Shown here in pieces: positions 62,782 to 64,000 of a stretch of DNA of 64,000 nt (within the stretch, counting starts at the first letter, position 1; the number at the start of each line of letters is the position of its first letter). The notes under the pieces are model-generated. The model did not search any database. It was given only the letters and a program-made list of their open reading frames with translations, and was not told the origin of the DNA. Made by a program: the position numbers and the translations under genes. The DNA is from Geomonas silvestris (GTDB taxonomy: Bacteria; Desulfobacterota; Desulfuromonadia; Geobacterales; Geobacteraceae). The DNA is taken from positions 62,001 through 126,000 of the forward strand of contig NZ_BLXX01000012.1 in the NCBI RefSeq assembly GCF_014193515.1, written 5' to 3'.

Positions 62782-63027
62782 CTACCTGCCGCGGTAATAG
62801 CGCCGCCCCCCCTGGTCGGTGAGAATGAACCCGGTCAGGGCGCCGGCGGCACCGCCGACTGCCGCGCCGACGGCAGGACTGCCGCCGGATACGGCTCCCA
62901 GAAACGCCCCGCCGGCGGCACCGATGGCGCCACCGCTCAAGGTCCCCTGCTGCTGCCGGGTCATCCCGACACACCCAAGGGTGAGCGCGAGCGTCAGCAT
63001 CATTGCGAGATATCTCAGAACTCTCAT
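62782..63027 (-). CDS. Glycine-zipper lipoprotein
   Basis: 81 residues. The signal sequence ends in a lipobox LTLGC (Cys near 19). The mature part is almost entirely a glycine-zipper hairpin (GGAIGAAGGAFLGAVSGG and GAAVGGAAGALTGFILTD), followed by a basic YYRGR end. Such proteins resemble YMGG/SlyB-like envelope proteins. ATG 63027 has aaggagg upstream. Confidence 0.85.
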   Translation of the reverse strand: MRVLRYLAMMLTLALTLGCVGMTRQQQGTLSGGAIGAAGGAFLGAVSGGSPAVGAAVGGAAGALTGFILTDQGGRRYYRGR

Positions 63028-63060
63028 ATCGGCCTCCTTACCCGGTCCCCGCTTCAAGAG

Positions 63061-63522
63061 CTAGGGCTCGGTCGAGCTGGCAAAGGGGCGGTCCGCTATG
63101 CCGGCTTTCAGGTTCGGCCGCACCAGCTGGGCCCAAATGACACCCAGCACCGGAAGATCGCCGTCCTCGGGGTGGTCGCGGTAGAAGCCGTCCACCTTCT
63201 GGATGATGGCGTCCATGGACACCCCCTTGAGGCCTTCGGCAAGTTTAGCGGTGAATCCCACCCGTTTGAGCTCGGGATGTTTCTGTATCACGTTCTCTTC
63301 AACAGTCACCACATGGCCGATGCCCCAGATAAAAGCTATCTTGGCATCGGGCTGCAGCATCTGCCATTGGGATCCAGTCAGAACCGGCATTTCCTGAAGG
63401 GTCTTACCCGTGTCCTCCCGGATCGGCAACTCGGCAGCAAAGACAGAACCCACACCCGCAAAGAGTGCTACCAGCGCCAGTGCGAGAACGTGGCGGGCCA
63501 GATGCTTTATCTCTGTCTTCAT
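63061..63522 (-). CDS. Exported hypothetical protein, 153 residues
   Basis: A signal peptide (about 1-30, cut after VFAAE) is followed by a mostly helical domain: LTGSQWQMLQPDAKIAFIWGIGHVVTVEENVIQKHPEL and VSMDAIIQKVDGFYRDHPEDGDLPVLGVIWAQLVRP. The W-x5-K-x-AFIWGI pattern and the late 'HPxxxxxPV-x-x-V-x-W' look conserved, as in Rap1a/Tai-like or similar small exported proteins, but I cannot name the family firmly. It lies 33 nt before the glycine-zipper gene on the same strand, probably one unit. Ribosome site ggaggtg. Confidence 0.8.
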   Translation of the reverse strand: MKTEIKHLARHVLALALVALFAGVGSVFAAELPIREDTGKTLQEMPVLTGSQWQMLQPDAKIAFIWGIGHVVTVEENVIQKHPELKRVGFTAKLAEGLKGVSMDAIIQKVDGFYRDHPEDGDLPVLGVIWAQLVRPNLKAGIADRPFASSTEP

Positions 63523-63663
63523 GCCCTCACCTCCTTCATATCTTAATGATCCTCAGGCTGCCATTATAGCAAAGTGAGCAGCCAAAATGGAAATCTTGGG
63601 GTGTTGTGTCAGTGCGGCGCGCTGGCAGATTCAGGGAAGGACGGGAGACGGCAGGAAGTGCGG

Positions 63664-64000
63664 TTACCACCCCAGGGCGAGCTTGAGGCCGAGCACGCCG
63701 CCCAGGACGATGAACATCGGGCGCACGATGCGGTGCCCCTTCTTGCGGCCGATGCGCGAGCCGAGGTAGGCGCCCAGAACAGAGCCGAGGGTGGACGGGA
63801 TCATGAGCGAAGCGTTGCCGAGGCCTGCCGAGGTGTAGATGCAGACGGCGAAGCTGTTCCAGAAGAAGGCGAGGACGTAGTAGCAGCCAAGGGCGGTCGT
63901 GAGGGAGAGCCCGCGGGTCTTGGTGAGGAGCAGCGAGGTGAAGAGCCCGTTGCCCGAGCCGAAGAAGGCCTCGTAGACCCCGAGCGGCAGGGCGAGAAGC
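63664..64000 (-). CDS. TauE/SafE (TSUP) family permease, C-terminal part
   Basis: Only the last 111 or so codons are in the window; the stop TAA is at 63666-63664 and the frame is open to the right edge. Visible are three or four membrane helices with GVYEAFFGSGNGLF, LGNASLMIPSTLGSVLGAYLGSRIGRKKGHRIVRPMF and a last helix ending LKLALGW. The G-x-Y-x-x-FFG-x-G-x-G motif is typical of the second half of TSUP proteins, which move sulfite, sulfonates or related organic anions. Confidence 0.85.
   Translation of the reverse strand, partial: LLALPLGVYEAFFGSGNGLFTSLLLTKTRGLSLTTALGCYYVLAFFWNSFAVCIYTSAGLGNASLMIPSTLGSVLGAYLGSRIGRKKGHRIVRPMFIVLGGVLGLKLALGW

Overview
The window comes from a high-GC (about 60-65 percent by eye) anaerobic deltaproteobacterium of the Geobacter group (Geobacteraceae, Geomonas/Citrifermentans-like). 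This rests on gene order: leuCD; ilvD-ilvB-ilvN ... psd-pssA-leuA; rpsB-tsf-pyrH-frr-uppS-cdsA-dxr-rseP-tsaB; rpsF-rpsR-DUF2232-rplI; prs-rplY-pth-ychF. A triheme c-type cytochrome, Tat and multicopper periplasmic redox enzymes, a PilZ protein and a LytS/LytTR pair fit the same picture. No rRNA, tRNA, phage, IS element or CRISPR array was recognised.

Layout. 1-1192: 5' part of a secreted repeat protein (minus). 1471-3454: leuD and leuC. 3621-5158: a LOG-family nucleotide hydrolase and a CspA cold-shock protein. 5162-6005: a striking non-coding array of 82-bp tandem repeats, each built from four 20/21-bp quasi-palindromes. 6028-8414: a secreted metalloprotease with a CFI-box tail and its translationally coupled partner. 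8668-10642: leuA behind a leucine T-box leader. 10879-12323: pssA-psd. 12547-16836: ilvN-ilvB-ilvD. 17215-25178: the long tsaB-to-rpsB housekeeping cluster (all minus). 25328-27908: divergent ilvY and a class II ilvC. 28456-34759: multicopper oxidase, an OmpR-type two-component system and a B12/radical SAM protein. 34971-42680: hydrolase, small hypothetical, rplI cluster, ychF-pth-rplY-prs. 43140-44491: PilZ protein and two small zinc-motif proteins. 44581-49520: a cNMP-AAA+-polyferredoxin fusion divergent from a GlgC homologue, then a lipoprotein. 50007-55459: PstS-like binding protein, triheme cytochrome, Tat-exported FMN dehydrogenase, LytS/LytTR. 55985-64000: chemoreceptor, PNPOx-like protein, MFS and MATE exporters, remnants, a cupin, small exported proteins and the 3' end of a TauE/SafE permease.

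The most coherent physiology is branched-chain amino-acid synthesis: ilvBN, ilvC, ilvD, leuA and leuCD are all present (leuB is not in the window). Control is split between a Leu T-box on leuA and IlvY on ilvC. The ilvC gene sits away from ilvBN, as a long class II enzyme next to its own activator.

The items least explained by standard annotation are: the 82-bp array; heptanucleotide tandem tracts filling operon junctions, several as inverted pairs; a dispersed element of about 110 bp in at least six copies; a membrane fusion of a cyclic-nucleotide sensor, a catalytically degenerate sigma-54-type AAA+ domain and a NapH/NosR-like 4Fe-4S unit; and a divergent GlgC lacking two residues important for catalysis in the family. 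All functional statements are from reading the sequence; no database search was run.
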